This document shows, piece by piece, positions 43,582 to 53,177 of a DNA stretch of 64,000 nucleotides. This stretch comes from Arcticibacterium sp047623945. GTDB taxonomy: Bacteria; Bacteroidota; Bacteroidia; Cytophagales; Spirosomataceae. The DNA lies in NCBI GenBank assembly GCA_047623945.1, contig JBLHOT010000004.1, forward strand, positions 29,817 through 93,816. The letters run 5' to 3'. The notes under the pieces were generated by a model, which was not told where the DNA came from, did no database searches, and was given only the letters and a program-made list of their open reading frames with translations. The position numbers and the translations under genes were made by a program. Numbering within the stretch: the first letter of the stretch is position 1; every line of letters starts with the position of its first letter.

Positions 43582-44340
43582 CTACCAATACTTTCCACCA
43601 CTAGTCATAATCTTTTTTATTCCTCTTGCCAAGATAACTAAATGGTTAAGTAGAGTTGGGATTAATCCGAAATGAGACTTCAAGACTTTAAATCTATCTT
43701 TTAGTGATTTAGAAAGCTGCTGATTGGATACGCCACCTTCTAGATATTTACAGATAGGGTCTTTTAGAAATAGTGTGTTTCTGGCTTTTTTGAAGCTTTC
43801 TATCTCCCAGTCTATATCGGCACTCAGATTATTTAGTATAAAGTTAGGAGCCATTTCTTTAGACACTAACAGAGATTGATGGCATACCAACATGCCAAAC
43901 CTCAAATCATTCCAGCTAATATTCTGTTTTAATTTGTGAGGGGTCAATTCGGATCGTAGTCCTCTTATTTGACCTTTTTCATTCACAAAATAAGCATCAC
44001 CGTAAATTAGATCCGAATCTTCTTTAGTATTCCCTAAAATAGATTCAAGTGTACTTTCTTCGGCTATTTCATCTCCGGCGTTCATAAACCAGACATACTT
44101 TCCTTTAGCCAGAGCTAGGCCCTTATTCATGGCATCATATATACCCTTGTCTTTTTCAGAAACAAGCAGGTCAATGTGAGATGCATATTTTTCGCAGATT
44201 TCAAGTGTTTTATCCTTAGAGTCACCATCTATCACCAAATATTCAAAATCCTTAGAGGTTTGATGAATAATGCTTTGAAAAGTGCGTTCAAGCACCTTTT
44301 CAGCATTATAGGTTATAGTAATGATAGAGACTGAAGGCAT
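43582..44340 (-). CDS. Family 2 glycosyltransferase
   Basis: The 252-aa GT-A protein opens PSVSIITITYNAEKVLERTF and has YLVIDGDSKDKTLEI and VWFMNAGDEIAEESTL, with Asp residues that bind nucleotide-sugar and metal. The C-terminal part is typical of the WcaA-like group. It has no other polysaccharide genes beside it. Its ATG overlaps the stop of maeB by one base (TAATG), so translation is coupled to the malic enzyme. Confidence 0.9.
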   Translation of the reverse strand: MPSVSIITITYNAEKVLERTFQSIIHQTSKDFEYLVIDGDSKDKTLEICEKYASHIDLLVSEKDKGIYDAMNKGLALAKGKYVWFMNAGDEIAEESTLESILGNTKEDSDLIYGDAYFVNEKGQIRGLRSELTPHKLKQNISWNDLRFGMLVCHQSLLVSKEMAPNFILNNLSADIDWEIESFKKARNTLFLKDPICKYLEGGVSNQQLSKSLKDRFKVLKSHFGLIPTLLNHLVILARGIKKIMTSGGKYW

Positions 44341-46619
44341 TATTCACTTCTTTGTGCGTCCACTACGGCATGAGAAACCATGTTTACAATTTCTCTTACA
44401 GAGGCTCCCATTTGAAGTATTTTAACAGGTTTTTTTAGTCCCATAATTATAGGTCCAATTTTCTCTATATCTGCCACTTCTTTAACCATATTATAGGCAA
44501 TATTGGCAGAAGATAGATTAGGGAAGATAAAGGTATTAGCCTTACCATCAGCTAAGTCACTGAACGGATGATTCGTTTTTAGAAGTTCTGTATCAAATGC
44601 CAAGTGAGCCTGCATTTCACCGTCAACAATCCAGTCTGGATGCTTTTTCTTTAGAGCATCCACAGCAGTACGCATTCTAGTAGGAGCTGGTCCATTGGCA
44701 ACAGAACCAAAATTAGAATACGTCAAGAATGCAATTCTTGGAATAATATTGAACTTTCTAACTTCTTCGGCAGCCAGCTCCGCTATTTCTACCAATTCTT
44801 CCACTGTAGGATCAAAATTTATGGTGGTATCAGCCAAGAATAAAGGGCCAAATCTACTCATCAAAATATACAAACCAGAAACCTTTTTTATACCTTCTCT
44901 TTTGCCAATAATTTGCAATGAGGGTCTTATCGTCTCAGGATAATTTCTTGTCTGACCTCCTATCATAGCGTCCGCCATGCCATTCTTTACCATCATCGCA
45001 CCAAAGTAGCTCCTTCTCTTCATGATGGAATGGGCTTCTTCCAGGGTATAACCTTTACGCTTTCTTAGTTCGAAAAACTGGTTGCCAAAATCCTCTATCA
45101 CGGCTTTGTCAGCCTCAACTGGGTCGAGGATTTTCACATTTGGGAGCTGCAGCTGGTTCTGGTCTATGATGTTTAAGATAGTTTCTTTCTTACCTAAGAG
45201 TATAGGAATAGCCAAGCCTTCATTCATTACCTCTTGTGCCGCCTTTAATACAGAAAGGTTTTCAGCATCTGCAAAAACTACTCGCTTAGGATTTTGCCTA
45301 GCCTTATTCGTAATTATTTTGATAAGGCTATTGTCTTGCCCTAGTCTCTTTGATAATTCCAGTTCATAAGCCTCCCAGTCGGTGATGGGTTTTCTAGCAA
45401 GACCTGATTCCATGGCAGCCTTGGCAACCGCCGGAGCTACTGTAGTAAGTAATCTAGGGTCTACTGGTTTTGGGATAATGTAATTCTTACCGAAACTCAA
45501 ATTATCAGTTCCATAGGCTAAGTTTACCATTTCTGGGACTTGCTCTTTAGCAAGTTTGGCTAAGGCATGTACTGCTGCTAGTTTCATAGCCTCATTTATA
45601 CCCGTGGCACGTACGTCTAGAGCTCCTCTAAATATATAAGGAAAGCCAAGCACGTTATTTACTTGATTTGGATAGTCTGAACGGCCTGTAGCCATGATAA
45701 TATCATCTCTAACCTCTGTAGCTGCTTCAAAAGTAATTTCTGGGTCAGGGTTTGCCATCGCAAAAACGATACAATCCTTAGCCATACCCTTTACCATTTC
45801 TTGGCTCAATACATTCCCTTTTGATAGGCCAATAAATACATCTGCACCTTCCAAGGCCTCCTTAAGGCTAGTCTCGGCAGCCATATTATCATTGACAAAC
45901 TCTGGCTTTTTACCAGTTAGCCCTTCTCTTTCAGGATGTATTAGGCCTTTGCTATCAAACATAAAGAGGTTTGACTTCTTAGCCCCTAAGGTGATATAAA
46001 GTTTGGAGCAAGCAATAGCAGAAGCTCCAGCACCATTGACGATGATTTTCACGTCGTCAATTTTTTTATTTACAATTTCCAAGGCATTTTTTAAGGCTGC
46101 AGCGGAAATGATAGCGGTTCCATGCTGATCATCGTGCATTACAGGAATATTCAATTCCTTTTTCAGGCGTTCTTCAATTTCAAAACTGGCAGGAGCGGAG
46201 ATATCTTCCAGATTTACACCTCCAAAAGTAGGTTCCATGATTTTGACTGTCCTTACAAACTCGTCAACATCGGTTGTATTTAATTCTATATCAAAAACAT
46301 CTATATCGGCATATATTTTGAAAAGAAGTCCTTTTCCTTCCATCACTGGTTTACTGGCTTCTGGTCCAATATCACCTAATCCCAATACTGCTGTACCATT
46401 CGTTATTACAGCTACAAGATTTCCTTTGGCGGTATACTTATAGACATCTTCCTTATTTGCTGCTATGGCTAAACATGGCACGGCTACACCTGGAGAGTAG
46501 GCTAGAGAAAGGTCTTTTTGATTGGAGTACTCCTTCGTAGGAATTACCTCAATTTTGCCAGGACGGCCTTTTTCGTGATATTCTAGGGCTTCTATTTCAA
46601 GGTTGTTTTTTTTGCTCAT
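44340..46619 (-). CDS. maeB: NADP-dependent malic enzyme fused to phosphotransacetylase-like domain
   Basis: The 759-aa protein oxidatively decarboxylates malate to pyruvate. The N-terminal malic domain (1-430) has KDLSLAYSPGVAVPCLAIAA, MHDDQHGTAIISAAALKNAL and the NAD(P) loop IIVNGAGASAIACSKLYITL. The C-terminal half (430-759) resembles phosphotransacetylase (VADIEKIGPIIMGLKKPVKI, LQMGASVREIVNMVSHAVVD) but acts in regulation in MaeB enzymes rather than acetyl transfer. Full family length. Confidence 0.94.
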   Translation of the reverse strand: MSKKNNLEIEALEYHEKGRPGKIEVIPTKEYSNQKDLSLAYSPGVAVPCLAIAANKEDVYKYTAKGNLVAVITNGTAVLGLGDIGPEASKPVMEGKGLLFKIYADIDVFDIELNTTDVDEFVRTVKIMEPTFGGVNLEDISAPASFEIEERLKKELNIPVMHDDQHGTAIISAAALKNALEIVNKKIDDVKIIVNGAGASAIACSKLYITLGAKKSNLFMFDSKGLIHPEREGLTGKKPEFVNDNMAAETSLKEALEGADVFIGLSKGNVLSQEMVKGMAKDCIVFAMANPDPEITFEAATEVRDDIIMATGRSDYPNQVNNVLGFPYIFRGALDVRATGINEAMKLAAVHALAKLAKEQVPEMVNLAYGTDNLSFGKNYIIPKPVDPRLLTTVAPAVAKAAMESGLARKPITDWEAYELELSKRLGQDNSLIKIITNKARQNPKRVVFADAENLSVLKAAQEVMNEGLAIPILLGKKETILNIIDQNQLQLPNVKILDPVEADKAVIEDFGNQFFELRKRKGYTLEEAHSIMKRRSYFGAMMVKNGMADAMIGGQTRNYPETIRPSLQIIGKREGIKKVSGLYILMSRFGPLFLADTTINFDPTVEELVEIAELAAEEVRKFNIIPRIAFLTYSNFGSVANGPAPTRMRTAVDALKKKHPDWIVDGEMQAHLAFDTELLKTNHPFSDLADGKANTFIFPNLSSANIAYNMVKEVADIEKIGPIIMGLKKPVKILQMGASVREIVNMVSHAVVDAQRSE

Positions 46620-46808
46620 GAATGACTTTGTTGTAGTGTCGGCAAGTTAGTTATTCGGAAGGTTTTATCTTAGAATAGCATAAAAAAAACACGCATTGTG
46701 AATATCAAAAAGTATGAGTGAAGCCGTCTATATTGTTGTTGGCTAAGTTAGTTTTTTTTCAAAAGCCCATTTCTTTATACAAGTGACATTTGGCTTGAAG
46801 TTTTTTAG

Positions 46809-46850
46809 TAGCCTTACTTCTAATTCTAACTCTCTCAGGAAGTAAGGCTA
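46809..46850. other. Long stem-loop at the 3' end of the SMP-30-like gene
   Basis: TAGCCTTACTTC and GAAGTAAGGCTA form a 12-bp perfect stem with an 18-base loop. The stop codon of the 46848 gene lies in the stem. No T run follows on either strand, so it is not a classical terminator; it may protect the 3' end. Confidence 0.5.
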
Positions 46851-47909
46851 CAAATTCCTATGCAGTTTCATTATTTTTGGTTCAAAAACAGAACCGATAA
46901 ATATATTGTTGGTTCCGTCTTTCTGCACAAAAGGAGCTCCTACACTACTGCCTGAAAGTGGGTTCCCATCGTTTAAGTATAATTCTTCTTGTAAAAATTT
47001 GTAATCTGTTTCAGGGAGATAAATTATTTTTAATACTTGAGATGGGCTTCTTTTAAGCTCTGATTTGGCATGACCTAAAAATTTCAACATTTTCGGGTGA
47101 GCCCCAATAAAAAGGTTACCGTCTTTGTCTAATTCTATATTGTCTAGTCCTGTACCAGTAAAATGTTTATCAAGGAGTTCCAGGTTGTCGGCCAAAGGTT
47201 CATTCTTGTAAACAAATAAAGTAGCTTCAGTTGTTGTACTAACAAAAAGGTATTTTCCGTCTTTAGAGATATTTATTCCGTTAGCATAAGCCATGTTTTG
47301 GCTCACTTTTTTTGCTTCACCGTTTTTATAAGATACGACATAGCCATTCTTATCCATGATCAAGTCTTTAATAGTTCTTTCTCTGCCAGCTTTTAAGCCA
47401 TGATCATTTGTGAAATAGAAGCTTGCGGTATCATGGGCCACCAAGTCATTAGGACTGATGAGTAGGTCATGGGAAAAGCGTTTATGTGAAATTAAACTAT
47501 CTTCTTCTACTTGAAGACGATATATGTAACTTGCTTCTGGCTCATGGGAAATAGCAAAAATATACTTATGCCCATACTTTTTAAGAAGCGAGATTCCATG
47601 AGGCCGGAAGTCAGGATAAATGTTATTAATCCCAAGTTTTGAAAAAACTGGAGTTTCTTCAGAGACATTAAAAGTAAATATATCACCACTGGCGTCTTTA
47701 TTTCGTCTGTCTGTAGAGGATAGGTAGAGTTGACCATCGCTATGGTCAATTGTCAAGTCTTCTACTCCCGGTGGGGCTGGTATAGTTTCAGCTTCTCCAT
47801 CAAAATGAGGTTTAATAGATTTAAATGCACCACTGGCCTGAATGATATAGACAACGCACAGTGTAAATAGAATCAACAGGACTCCTAAAAATTGACCAAT
47901 ATTTTTCAT
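46848..47909 (-). CDS. SMP-30/paraoxonase-like beta-propeller protein, membrane-anchored
   Basis: The 353-aa protein has an N-terminal membrane anchor (residues 5-25, FLGVLLILFTLCVVYIIQAS) and a six-bladed propeller with blades such as DLTIDHSDGQLYLSSTDRR, LLISPNDLVAHDTASFYFTN, MAYANGINISKDGKYLFVST and NIELDKDGNLFIGAHPKM. The NDL and NGI segments hold residues that bind Ca2+ in paraoxonase/arylesterase relatives. A lactonase or esterase activity facing the periplasm is plausible but unproven. It is monocistronic. Confidence 0.8.
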   Translation of the reverse strand: MKNIGQFLGVLLILFTLCVVYIIQASGAFKSIKPHFDGEAETIPAPPGVEDLTIDHSDGQLYLSSTDRRNKDASGDIFTFNVSEETPVFSKLGINNIYPDFRPHGISLLKKYGHKYIFAISHEPEASYIYRLQVEEDSLISHKRFSHDLLISPNDLVAHDTASFYFTNDHGLKAGRERTIKDLIMDKNGYVVSYKNGEAKKVSQNMAYANGINISKDGKYLFVSTTTEATLFVYKNEPLADNLELLDKHFTGTGLDNIELDKDGNLFIGAHPKMLKFLGHAKSELKRSPSQVLKIIYLPETDYKFLQEELYLNDGNPLSGSSVGAPFVQKDGTNNIFIGSVFEPKIMKLHRNL

Positions 47910-48002
47910 GTTTTAAAGCTATTGAAATATATGCATTGGATAAAGGGTTTATGTAATTCTCCTATATCTACTTCAAAATATTGTCGTCATTTACTAAAAG
48001 TC

Positions 48003-48010
48003 TATTTTTG
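48003..48010 (+). promoter_or_regulatory. -7 box of coaBC
   Basis: TATTTTTG matches TAnnTTTG and ends 20 bp before the TTG start at 48031, supporting that start. Confidence 0.6.
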
Positions 48011-48030
48011 TTGTCATTAAAAGAAGCCAA

Positions 48031-49239
48031 TTGTTAAAAAGGAAGAAAATAGTTTTAGGCGTAACTGGAAGTATATCTGCATATAAGTCAGCTTTTTTAG
48101 TTCGATTGCTTATAAAAGCTGGGGCAGACGTAAAGGTGGTCATGACGGCTTCTGCAAAGGAGTTTATTTCTCCGCTAACACTTAGTACGCTATCTAAAAA
48201 CCCAGTGTTCTCTGAGTTTACTAAAGGAAATCAAGGGGAATGGAATAATCATGTGGAGCTAGGATTATGGGCAGATTTGATTTTAATAGCCCCTGCTTCA
48301 GCCAATACGCTTGCAAAATGTGCTCACGGTATCTGCGATAATTTATTAATAGCTACTTATCTATCGGCTAAATGCCGGGTGATTTTTGCACCAGCCATGG
48401 ATTTAGATATGTATAAGCATGGCAGTACATTGAGCAACCTTAAAACGCTCAAATCTTTTGGGAATCTTATCATTGATTCAGAAGAAGGAGAACTCGCTAG
48501 TGGTTTAGAAGGGCAGGGTAGGCTAGCAGAACCCGAAAATATTGTGGAGTTTTTAGAATCAATAGTAAGTGAAGATGCTGTTTTAAAAGGTAAGAAAGTA
48601 TTAATTACAGCAGGACCTACCCAAGAGGCCTTAGACCCGGTAAGGTTTATTAGTAATCATTCTTCAGGAAAAATGGGTTATGCTTTGGCTAGGGCATTTA
48701 GAAATGCCGGTTCAGAAGTAAATTTAGTTTCTGGACCTGTTCATCTTTTAGCACCTGCACAGGTCAATGTGATTCATGTGAAATCTGCCAATGAGATGTA
48801 TGAGGCTACTAAAGCTCAATTTGAAGAAGCAGATGTGGTGATTTTTGTGGCTGCTGTCGCAGATTATGCCGCTATAGAGATTTCTGATATAAAAATCAAA
48901 AAGAAGTCCGACGAGATGTCAATTGAACTACAACGTACTCCAGATATAGCGGGCAGTTTGGCTAATCTAAAAAAGAGACAACAAATAACGGTTGGTTTTG
49001 CATTGGAAACCAATGATGCATTGGCGAATGCAGCAGAAAAACTTGATAAGAAGAAGTTTGACTTCATAGTCCTAAATTCTTTACAAGATAAAGGAGCAGG
49101 ATTTCGTTATGACACCAATAAAGTAAAAGTGGTGCATGCAAGGGGAGAGGTCAAGGATTTTGAACTCAAATCAAAAAATGAGGTGGCACTAGATATAATG
49201 AATGAAGTTAAAATGCTACTAATTAATAGACAAGCTTAG
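48031..49239 (+). CDS. coaBC: Bifunctional phosphopantothenoylcysteine decarboxylase/synthetase
   Basis: CoaBC makes 4'-phosphopantetheine for coenzyme A. The 402-aa protein has an N-terminal flavoprotein CoaC domain (VLGVTGSISAYKSAFLVRLL, then PASANTLAKCAHGICDNLL and FAPAMDLDMYKHGS). The C-terminal CoaB domain has VLITAGPTQEALDPVRFISN and HSSGKMGYALARAF. The start is a TTG (48031); no ATG fits the family start. The DUF4835 gene follows after 1 bp. Confidence 0.94.
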   Translation: MLKRKKIVLGVTGSISAYKSAFLVRLLIKAGADVKVVMTASAKEFISPLTLSTLSKNPVFSEFTKGNQGEWNNHVELGLWADLILIAPASANTLAKCAHGICDNLLIATYLSAKCRVIFAPAMDLDMYKHGSTLSNLKTLKSFGNLIIDSEEGELASGLEGQGRLAEPENIVEFLESIVSEDAVLKGKKVLITAGPTQEALDPVRFISNHSSGKMGYALARAFRNAGSEVNLVSGPVHLLAPAQVNVIHVKSANEMYEATKAQFEEADVVIFVAAVADYAAIEISDIKIKKKSDEMSIELQRTPDIAGSLANLKKRQQITVGFALETNDALANAAEKLDKKKFDFIVLNSLQDKGAGFRYDTNKVKVVHARGEVKDFELKSKNEVALDIMNEVKMLLINRQA

Positions 49240-49240
49240 A

Positions 49241-50149
49241 ATGTTTAGAAAAACACTATTTTTCCTATGTATAGGGTTTACGTCATTTGGGCAAGAACTA
49301 AATGCCAGGGTAGAAATGAACTACCAACAGATGAAGTCGAGCATAAATTATGCTCCCAATTTATTTGAAGATATGCAGTCTCAGATAGAGCAGTTTATGA
49401 ATAATACACGGTGGAGTAATGACGACTTTGAGCAAGAAGAAAAAATTAATTGTAGCCTCATAGTAACATTAACCCAATCTACTACCCAAAATGTATTTGT
49501 AGGCACCGCCCAATTTCAGGTAACAAGGCCGGTTTTTGGAACGGATTACGAGTCGGTAACTCTTCAATATGTAGATAGGGAGTTTAGCTTTTCTTACCAG
49601 CCTACAGAAAGGCAAATGGTTTTTAATGAGCAATCTTTCACTAGTAATATCACCGCTTTATCTGCCTATTATAGTTTAATGGCCATGGCTATAGATTATG
49701 ATTCATTCGGTAATTTGGGCGGTTCGTCTTACATACAACGTCTTTTTGACTTAGTGAGCCTAGCGGGTCGAGGAGGAGGTGGTGGTTGGTCCCAATCACA
49801 AAATACCCAAAGAAATAGATATTGGTTAGTAGAAAACTTACAGAACCTTCAGATGAAGGGATTTAGAGAGAGTTTTTATAAGTATCACAGACTTGTTTTA
49901 GATGATTTAGGTAGAGAACCAGAAAAAGGCAGGGCAGAAATACTTAAAATCTTGGAGATAATTCAAAATATCGTAATTCTCAAACCTAATTCTATACTTA
50001 TCAATTCTTTCTTTGATGCCAAAGCACCAGAACTTATCAATCTGTTTTCTGTGGGTGATGCAAGCGAAAAGCAAAAAGCGTTTTTGTTACTCTCTGGTTT
50101 AGATCCAGATAAAACAGAGGCTTATCGTAAGATTATTAGTGGGAGATAA
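49241..50149 (+). CDS. DUF4835-family secreted protein
   Basis: The 302-aa protein has a short signal peptide (MFRKTLFFLCIGFTSFGQ) and begins ELNARVEMNYQQMKSS. It has QFMNNTRWSNDDFEQEEKIN, YSLMAMAIDYDSFGNLGG and a C-terminal helical part. This matches the DUF4835 family, found only in Bacteroidota and commonly next to coaBC as here (1-bp spacing). Function unknown; a periplasmic or surface role is inferred. The 3' end overlaps the convergent gene at 50136 by 14 bp. Confidence 0.88.
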   Translation: MFRKTLFFLCIGFTSFGQELNARVEMNYQQMKSSINYAPNLFEDMQSQIEQFMNNTRWSNDDFEQEEKINCSLIVTLTQSTTQNVFVGTAQFQVTRPVFGTDYESVTLQYVDREFSFSYQPTERQMVFNEQSFTSNITALSAYYSLMAMAIDYDSFGNLGGSSYIQRLFDLVSLAGRGGGGGWSQSQNTQRNRYWLVENLQNLQMKGFRESFYKYHRLVLDDLGREPEKGRAEILKILEIIQNIVILKPNSILINSFFDAKAPELINLFSVGDASEKQKAFLLLSGLDPDKTEAYRKIISGR

Positions 50150-50525
50150 AAATCCCGCTGTCATACTTCTTTAGGCCGTCCAATGGTTTGTTATAGTAAT
50201 AGACCCAAGCTTCGATGACTTTGTCTGTCCTGACAAGTTTTGCCATTGAACTCTCTCTTAGATAGAGCGAATTAGCATCATCATTCATTCGGTAGTCCTC
50301 ATACTCGTCTAGAAATGCTATAGTTTCGGGGGGCCTATTAAGAGCGTATACCTCGCCATAAACGGTTCCTTTTTCTTTGACCAACCCGGGGTATAAACCT
50401 ATTTGATAGAGGCTGCCTTCCACACTGGCTTCATCTACATAAACGGCATTTTCTTGGAGAAAAGCTGACAGCTCATTCGAGGAACACTTTTTCATGAACA
50501 TACCATAGACAAAAAGATAATGCAT
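50136..50525 (-). CDS. Gamma-glutamylcyclotransferase-fold protein
   Basis: The 129-aa protein starts HYLFVYGMFMKKCSSNELSA, the YGxL-type nucleotide-like loop of the GGCT (AIG2-like) fold. It then has SLYQIGLYPGLVKEKGTVYG and FLDEYEDYRM, where the conserved acidic residue is catalytic in true cyclotransferases. The exact substrate is unknown. It is last in the ispG - small membrane protein - MmcQ-like - GGCT unit, 8 bp after the MmcQ-like gene. Confidence 0.85.
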   Translation of the reverse strand: MHYLFVYGMFMKKCSSNELSAFLQENAVYVDEASVEGSLYQIGLYPGLVKEKGTVYGEVYALNRPPETIAFLDEYEDYRMNDDANSLYLRESSMAKLVRTDKVIEAWVYYYNKPLDGLKKYDSGIFISH

Positions 50526-50533
50526 ATTAAGCT

Positions 50534-50893
50534 CTATTTAATGGCTTCTAGTTTGGCCTTGAGGGTTTTAGTGAGACCTTTAACCACCAACTTATAAGAG
50601 TCGTCTGTGGCTTCAATAAGGGTTTTGGCTGATATGTTTTCTTCCATTAAGAACATACTCCAGTGTTTTTTATTCATGTGAAATGCACCCTGAATACCTG
50701 AGTAGTCTCCTCGTAATTCTAGATTTTTCTCAGGTGTATTCTTTAAACTTACTCTTAGGTCTAAGGCACTCAAGGAAACAAGTGCAAACATTTTACCCAT
50801 GACCTTGAATACTAATGCATCAGGTCCGAAGGGTAATTCTTCCGTTACACCTTTTTTTTGTAGACAATATTCCCTAAACCAATCTAAGTCCAT
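50534..50893 (-). CDS. MmcQ/YjbR-family protein
   Basis: The 119-aa protein has the YjbR double-wing fold landmarks LQKKGVTEELPFGPDALVFK, MGKMFALVSL and AFHMNKKHWSMFLMEENISA. The family is found in nearly all bacteria and has a DNA-binding-like fold but no established role. It is six bases after the 65-aa membrane protein gene on the same strand. Confidence 0.9.
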   Translation of the reverse strand: MDLDWFREYCLQKKGVTEELPFGPDALVFKVMGKMFALVSLSALDLRVSLKNTPEKNLELRGDYSGIQGAFHMNKKHWSMFLMEENISAKTLIEATDDSYKLVVKGLTKTLKAKLEAIK

Positions 50894-50899
50894 TGCGTT

Positions 50900-51097
50900 T
50901 TAACCTTCTCTGAAAAAGAAGCGATATATAAGCACTAGAACACAGAAAGTAAACATCACAATAGATATCTTATTGATGCCATGCATCAATTTTAGATTAG
51001 TACTTGTGGGATATTTACCTTCCTTATCTTTCTTGAAAACGCGAACAAAATAGCTGAAGACTGGAGCAATTTTGAGGTATTCTTTTAATTTTCCCAT
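50900..51097 (-). CDS. Small membrane protein (DUF6728-like)
   Basis: The 65-aa product has an amphipathic N terminus (LKEYLKIAPVFSYFVRVFKK), a conserved-looking MHGINKISIVMF and a membrane helix ending LIYRFFFREG. It resembles the short Bacteroidota proteins filed under DUF6728, though I give that name from memory only. It begins 2 bp after the ispG stop, so it is in the ispG transcript. Confidence 0.6.
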   Translation of the reverse strand: MGKLKEYLKIAPVFSYFVRVFKKDKEGKYPTSTNLKLMHGINKISIVMFTFCVLVLIYRFFFREG

Positions 51098-51099
51098 TA

Positions 51100-53061
51100 C
51101 TATTGATTGACTAACATTTCCGAATTACTTGGTTCCAGCCATTTACCGTCTTCCTTGATTAACTCAATGAGTTGGTCCACGGCTTCCATGGCTTTCACAG
51201 AACGCTTTACTACATTCTGACCTCTATATAACGAGATTTTATCTTTTCCAATTCCCACATAACCATAATCGGCATCTGCCATTTCTCCAGGACCATTTAC
51301 AATACATCCCATGATACCTATTTTTACACCTTTCAGGTGGTCGGTTCTCTTTCTGATTTTGGCGGTTGTTTCTTGTAAGTCAAAGAGTGTTCGGCCACAA
51401 GAGGGGCAGCTAATGTATTCTGTTTTGGTGATTCTAGTACGTGCTGCCTGAAGTATACCAAAAGCCGTAGAGTTAACCTTTTTGACTTCACCATTTTTAT
51501 GATTCAATATGATACCGTCACCAAGTCCATCAAGTAATAGGCCTCCAAAATCTGTAGACGCGTATAACTGAAAATCACTCTCAGAAGTATCACCGTATGA
51601 GGCCCCCAGAATAACTGGTGTTTTGATCTCCGAATTAATGAGCTCAATAAAGAAACGCCTCATGGCCGCCATGGCATGGGTGTTTCGAGAGCTAAGCTGC
51701 AAAACAACGTTAGTTTTGCTTTTTAGCGAGTTTAGTAGATTGTTATCTAGGGTTGAAGCATCTAATCTGACAATGTTTAGTGTTTCATGAAGGACGACGG
51801 CTTTAGAAAACTCTTTTAGCGTTAAGCTCGGTATTTTATTCCCTTGGTCTTTAGCTTGTAGCCAAGAATCGTAGTTTAGAATTTCTTTAAGGCCATTTGG
51901 AAGCATAAAATCTACCGGATTATCTCCCGTGTAGAGGTAGTCTGCACCTAAGTCATTCATGCCCCATTTATCTATTGCTGGCAAATAGAAATGACCAATA
52001 GCTTTAAGTTCCTCTAGATTTTTGACTCCTTTTTGAGAAAAGTCTGAAATAACCCTGGGGACGTTTGTTCCACCAAAATTGCTAATCTCGATTGTTTTTC
52101 TTCTGCTGTAGGCAAAAGGGTCAATTGGGTTTAAAGCAATGGGCTTAATAGCCTCGGCCGAAGAAGACCTGTTAGAATATCTGTTAATAAGAGACTGAGC
52201 CACAGGTGATTCAAACTCTGGGTCTTCTGTTAAAGATACTCTTACGGTATCTCCAAGACCATCCTCTAAAAGAGTACCTATGCCCATTGCAGACTTAATT
52301 CGGCCATCTTCTCCTTCTCCAGCCTCCGTAACACCTAAATGAAGGGGATAAGGTTTCAGACCTTCTTCCTCCAGACGAACAGCTAGCATTCTATAGGCCT
52401 GAACCATGACCTGCGGATTAGAAGATTTCATAGAAATGACGATGTCATAGAAGCCTTCATCTTCGCAGATCCTTAAAAATTCTAGGGCAGACTCCACCAT
52501 GCCAACTGGTGTATCACCATATCTGCTTAAAATCCTGTCCGAAAGGGAGCCATGATTGGTTCCTATTCGCAGAGCTGTGCCGTGTTCTTTGCAGATTTTC
52601 ACTAAGGGTGTAAATCTTGTTCTGATTCTTTCTAATTCGTTCTTATAGGATTCGTCTGTATAATCAATGTGTTCAAATCTTTTTTTGTCAGCATAGTTTC
52701 CAGGATTCACCCTTACTTTTTCAACGATCCTAGCCGCCAATTCTGCCGCATTAGGTGTAAAATGTATATCAGCCACTAAAGGCTGCTCAAAACCCAGAGC
52801 TCTTAGTCCATTCTTAATGTTTTCAAGATTCTGTGCTTCTTTAACAGAAGGAGCTGTAATTCTCACAATTTCACAGCCTGTTTCAATCATCCTGATACTC
52901 TGGTCAATAGATCCCTGTGTATCCATCGTATCTATGGTGGTCATGGACTGCACCCGAATAGGGAAATCAGAACCAAGCATAAGTTTACCTATTTTCACTT
53001 GGTTCGTTTTTCTCCTAGAATAGGAGGTCAAAGAATTACAGTATTGGCTGTTTTTTTTCAT
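51100..53061 (-). CDS. ispG: 4-hydroxy-3-methylbut-2-enyl diphosphate synthase (long form)
   Basis: IspG carries out the sixth step of the MEP isoprenoid pathway using a [4Fe-4S] cluster. The 653-aa protein has the TIM-barrel N terminus (GSDFPIRVQSMTTIDTMDTQ, then PLVADIHFTPNAAELAARIV), a roughly 250-aa middle insert typical of Bacteroidota/plant-type enzymes, and the cluster domain (ISCPSCGRTLFDLQ with CxxC, and GIMGCIVNGPGEMADADYGY). I take the ATG at 53061 because the one at 53088 falls within a promoter box. It leads a four-gene unit. Confidence 0.94.
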   Translation of the reverse strand: MKKNSQYCNSLTSYSRRKTNQVKIGKLMLGSDFPIRVQSMTTIDTMDTQGSIDQSIRMIETGCEIVRITAPSVKEAQNLENIKNGLRALGFEQPLVADIHFTPNAAELAARIVEKVRVNPGNYADKKRFEHIDYTDESYKNELERIRTRFTPLVKICKEHGTALRIGTNHGSLSDRILSRYGDTPVGMVESALEFLRICEDEGFYDIVISMKSSNPQVMVQAYRMLAVRLEEEGLKPYPLHLGVTEAGEGEDGRIKSAMGIGTLLEDGLGDTVRVSLTEDPEFESPVAQSLINRYSNRSSSAEAIKPIALNPIDPFAYSRRKTIEISNFGGTNVPRVISDFSQKGVKNLEELKAIGHFYLPAIDKWGMNDLGADYLYTGDNPVDFMLPNGLKEILNYDSWLQAKDQGNKIPSLTLKEFSKAVVLHETLNIVRLDASTLDNNLLNSLKSKTNVVLQLSSRNTHAMAAMRRFFIELINSEIKTPVILGASYGDTSESDFQLYASTDFGGLLLDGLGDGIILNHKNGEVKKVNSTAFGILQAARTRITKTEYISCPSCGRTLFDLQETTAKIRKRTDHLKGVKIGIMGCIVNGPGEMADADYGYVGIGKDKISLYRGQNVVKRSVKAMEAVDQLIELIKEDGKWLEPSNSEMLVNQ

Positions 53062-53085
53062 AGATAAATAAGTAAAGCAGAGAAA

Positions 53086-53093
53086 CAAATTTA
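53086..53093 (-). promoter_or_regulatory. -7 box of the ispG operon
   Basis: The minus strand reads TAAATTTG, an exact TAnnTTTG match, 24 bp before the ATG at 53061. It makes the more distal ATG at 53088 unlikely. Confidence 0.55.
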
Positions 53094-53147
53094 GGGCATA
53101 ATGAACTCAGAAAGGAATGGAAGTGGAGGTTTCTGCACTAGAAATCT

Positions 53148-53155
53148 TAATTTTG
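53148..53155 (+). promoter_or_regulatory. -7 box of queE
   Basis: TAATTTTG matches TAnnTTTG and ends 22 bp before the queE ATG at 53178. Confidence 0.6.
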
Positions 53156-53177
53156 TTAAAATTTTCAGAAACAAACT

